DNA from: Ptiloglossa arizonensis
Taxonomy: Eukaryota > Arthropoda > Insecta > Hymenoptera > Colletidae
Assembly: GCF_051014685.1 (NCBI RefSeq)
Contig: NW_027479437.1
Location: forward strand, 60,182-124,181
DNA: 64,000 bases
Direction: 5' to 3'
Shown here: piece after piece, positions 63,401 through 64,000 of the stretch
Position numbering within the stretch: the first letter of the stretch is position 1
Layout: each line of letters starts with the position of its first letter
Made by a program: the position numbers and the translations under genes
Notes under the pieces: model-generated
The model's database searches: none
Seen by the model: only the letters and a program-made list of their open reading frames with translations
What the model was told of the DNA's origin: nothing

Positions 63401-64000
63401 CCCCTAGGCCGTTCCAGTTATTCGTTTCGAGCATCAGAACTGCGAAAGTTTTGAGTTTCTCAAGCGTTTCTTACCTCCAAACTGCCATATCTCGCGAACG
63501 GATTGTCCAATCCGCAAAATTTCTGTTGCATCTGAAAGTAGAAACTCGCCCGATTACAACGGTAGGTGTATTTTCCCCCTAGGCCGTTCTAGTTATTCGT
63601 TTCGAGCATCAGAACTCCGAAAATTTTGAGTTCCTCAAGCGTTTCTTACTTCCAAACTGCCGCATCTCGCGAACGGATCGACCAATCCGCAAAATTTCTG
63701 TTGCATCTAAATGTAGGAACTCGCCCGATTACACCGGTATGTGTAGTTTTCCCCTAGGCCGTTCCAGCTATTCGTTTCGAGTATCAGAACTTCGAAAATT
63801 TTGAGTTTCTCAAGCGTTTCTTACCTCCAAACTTCCATATCTCGCGAACGGATTGACCAATCCGCAAAATTTCTGTTGCATCTGAAAGTAGAGACTCGCC
63901 CGATTACAAGGGTGTGTGTCGTTTTCCCCTAGGCCGTTCCAGTTATTCGTTTCGAGCATCAGAACTGCGAAAATTTCGAGTTTCTCAAGCGTTTCTTGCA
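60450..64000 (+). repeat. Irregular monomers at the right end
   Basis: About 20 monomers in register, the last one partial, of mixed type (GTGTGTGTAG, TAGGTGTATTT, TACGTACTTCTCC). AATTCTGAG with TTGAATTTGAAAG recurs 2,451 bases after its copy at 59.6 kb, that is 14 monomers plus the one-base insertion at 60.89 kb. The array continues beyond the window. Confidence 0.85.
60720..60895 (+). repeat. 176-bp monomer with one A inserted
   Basis: CCGCAAAATTTCTG reads CCGCAAAAATTTCTG, five A at 60,890-60,894. This is the only insertion found in the window, and it lies in a homopolymer run, so a base-calling error is possible. Confidence 0.88.

Larger units (their letters stand above)
1..64000 (+). repeat. 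Satellite array, 175-bp monomer, about 366 head-to-tail copies
   Basis: The motif TTCTGTTGCATCTGAAAGTA recurs every 175 bases from position 1 to the end, always on the plus strand. Summing six small length changes gives 365 complete monomers and a partial last one. No stretch lacks the monomer, and no inversion, transposon or unique spacer was seen. Monomers differ by substitutions that define recurring types, arranged in higher-order repeats of 3 to 32 monomers. Eukaryotic satellites of this monomer length and organisation are commonly centromeric or pericentromeric; that role here is inference. The family and species are not recognised. Confidence 0.99.

Noticed and set aside
1..64000. CRISPR array
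   Set aside because: Repeats are contiguous 175-bp monomers with no unique spacers, and no cas genes are present.
1..64000. Transposon, rDNA or telomere repeats within the array
   Set aside because: I read through the array looking for breaks of the 175-bp register. All register changes are 1-2 base indels, so nothing is inserted.
1..64000. Human-type alpha satellite
   Set aside because: Monomer length (175 against 171), higher GC and the sequence itself do not match.

Overview
The whole window is one uninterrupted, head-to-tail satellite DNA array. The monomer is 175 bp and every copy has the same orientation, giving about 365 complete monomers plus one partial. I found no gene, RNA gene, transposon, CRISPR array or unique-sequence spacer. 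This organisation (nucleosome-scale monomer, tens of kb of pure array, nested higher-order repeats) is typical of a eukaryotic centromeric or pericentromeric satellite. I do not recognise the monomer and cannot name the species. Plants and insects both carry satellites of this size. It is not human alpha satellite, which is about 171 bp, AT-rich and different in sequence.

Monomer anatomy, counting position 1 at the T of TTCTG (examples start at 1, 176, 351): an AvrII-type CCTAGG at about 58-63; an A4T4 block at about 100-107; an NruI-type TCGCGA at about 147-152; a 16-bp dyad (CGGATTG-AC-CAATCCG) at about 154-169; and a second AAAATTT across the monomer junction. A hand count on a consensus-like monomer gives about 45% GC and 13 CpG where about 8.4 are expected. 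Variation falls mainly at positions 41-90 and 129-165, and defines a small set of monomer types that recur in ordered strings.

Layout. 1-4,767: a 15-monomer unit (HOR-A, 2,624 bp), one full and one partial copy. 4,768-6,107: linking monomers including a 'B' segment. 6,108-10,110: a 12-monomer (2,100 bp) repeat. 10,111-15,689: irregular monomers. 15,690-19,000: a 9/10-monomer repeat. 19,001-24,612: irregular, with patchy 875-bp repetition and two small deletions. 24,613-26,012: a 700-bp block twice. 26,013-27,964: local 1-, 3- and 5-monomer repeats. 27,965-39,204: a 5,600-bp (32-monomer) tandem duplication, nearly perfect. 38,871-48,278: a 4,900-bp (28-monomer) tandem duplication with nested 7-monomer modules. 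48,279-51,795: two 10-monomer versions of HOR-A. 51,796-60,449: a second copy of the left-hand segment 2,625-11,103, including an 875-bp five-monomer repeat. 60,450-64,000: irregular monomers.

The array looks like the product of repeated unequal exchange or conversion between in-register monomers. Over 64 kb only six monomers differ in length from 175 bp, and duplication junctions fall within conserved parts of the monomer. The largest and most similar duplications lie in the middle (28-48 kb). All long open frames are translations of the satellite and shift frame every monomer because 175 is not a multiple of 3.
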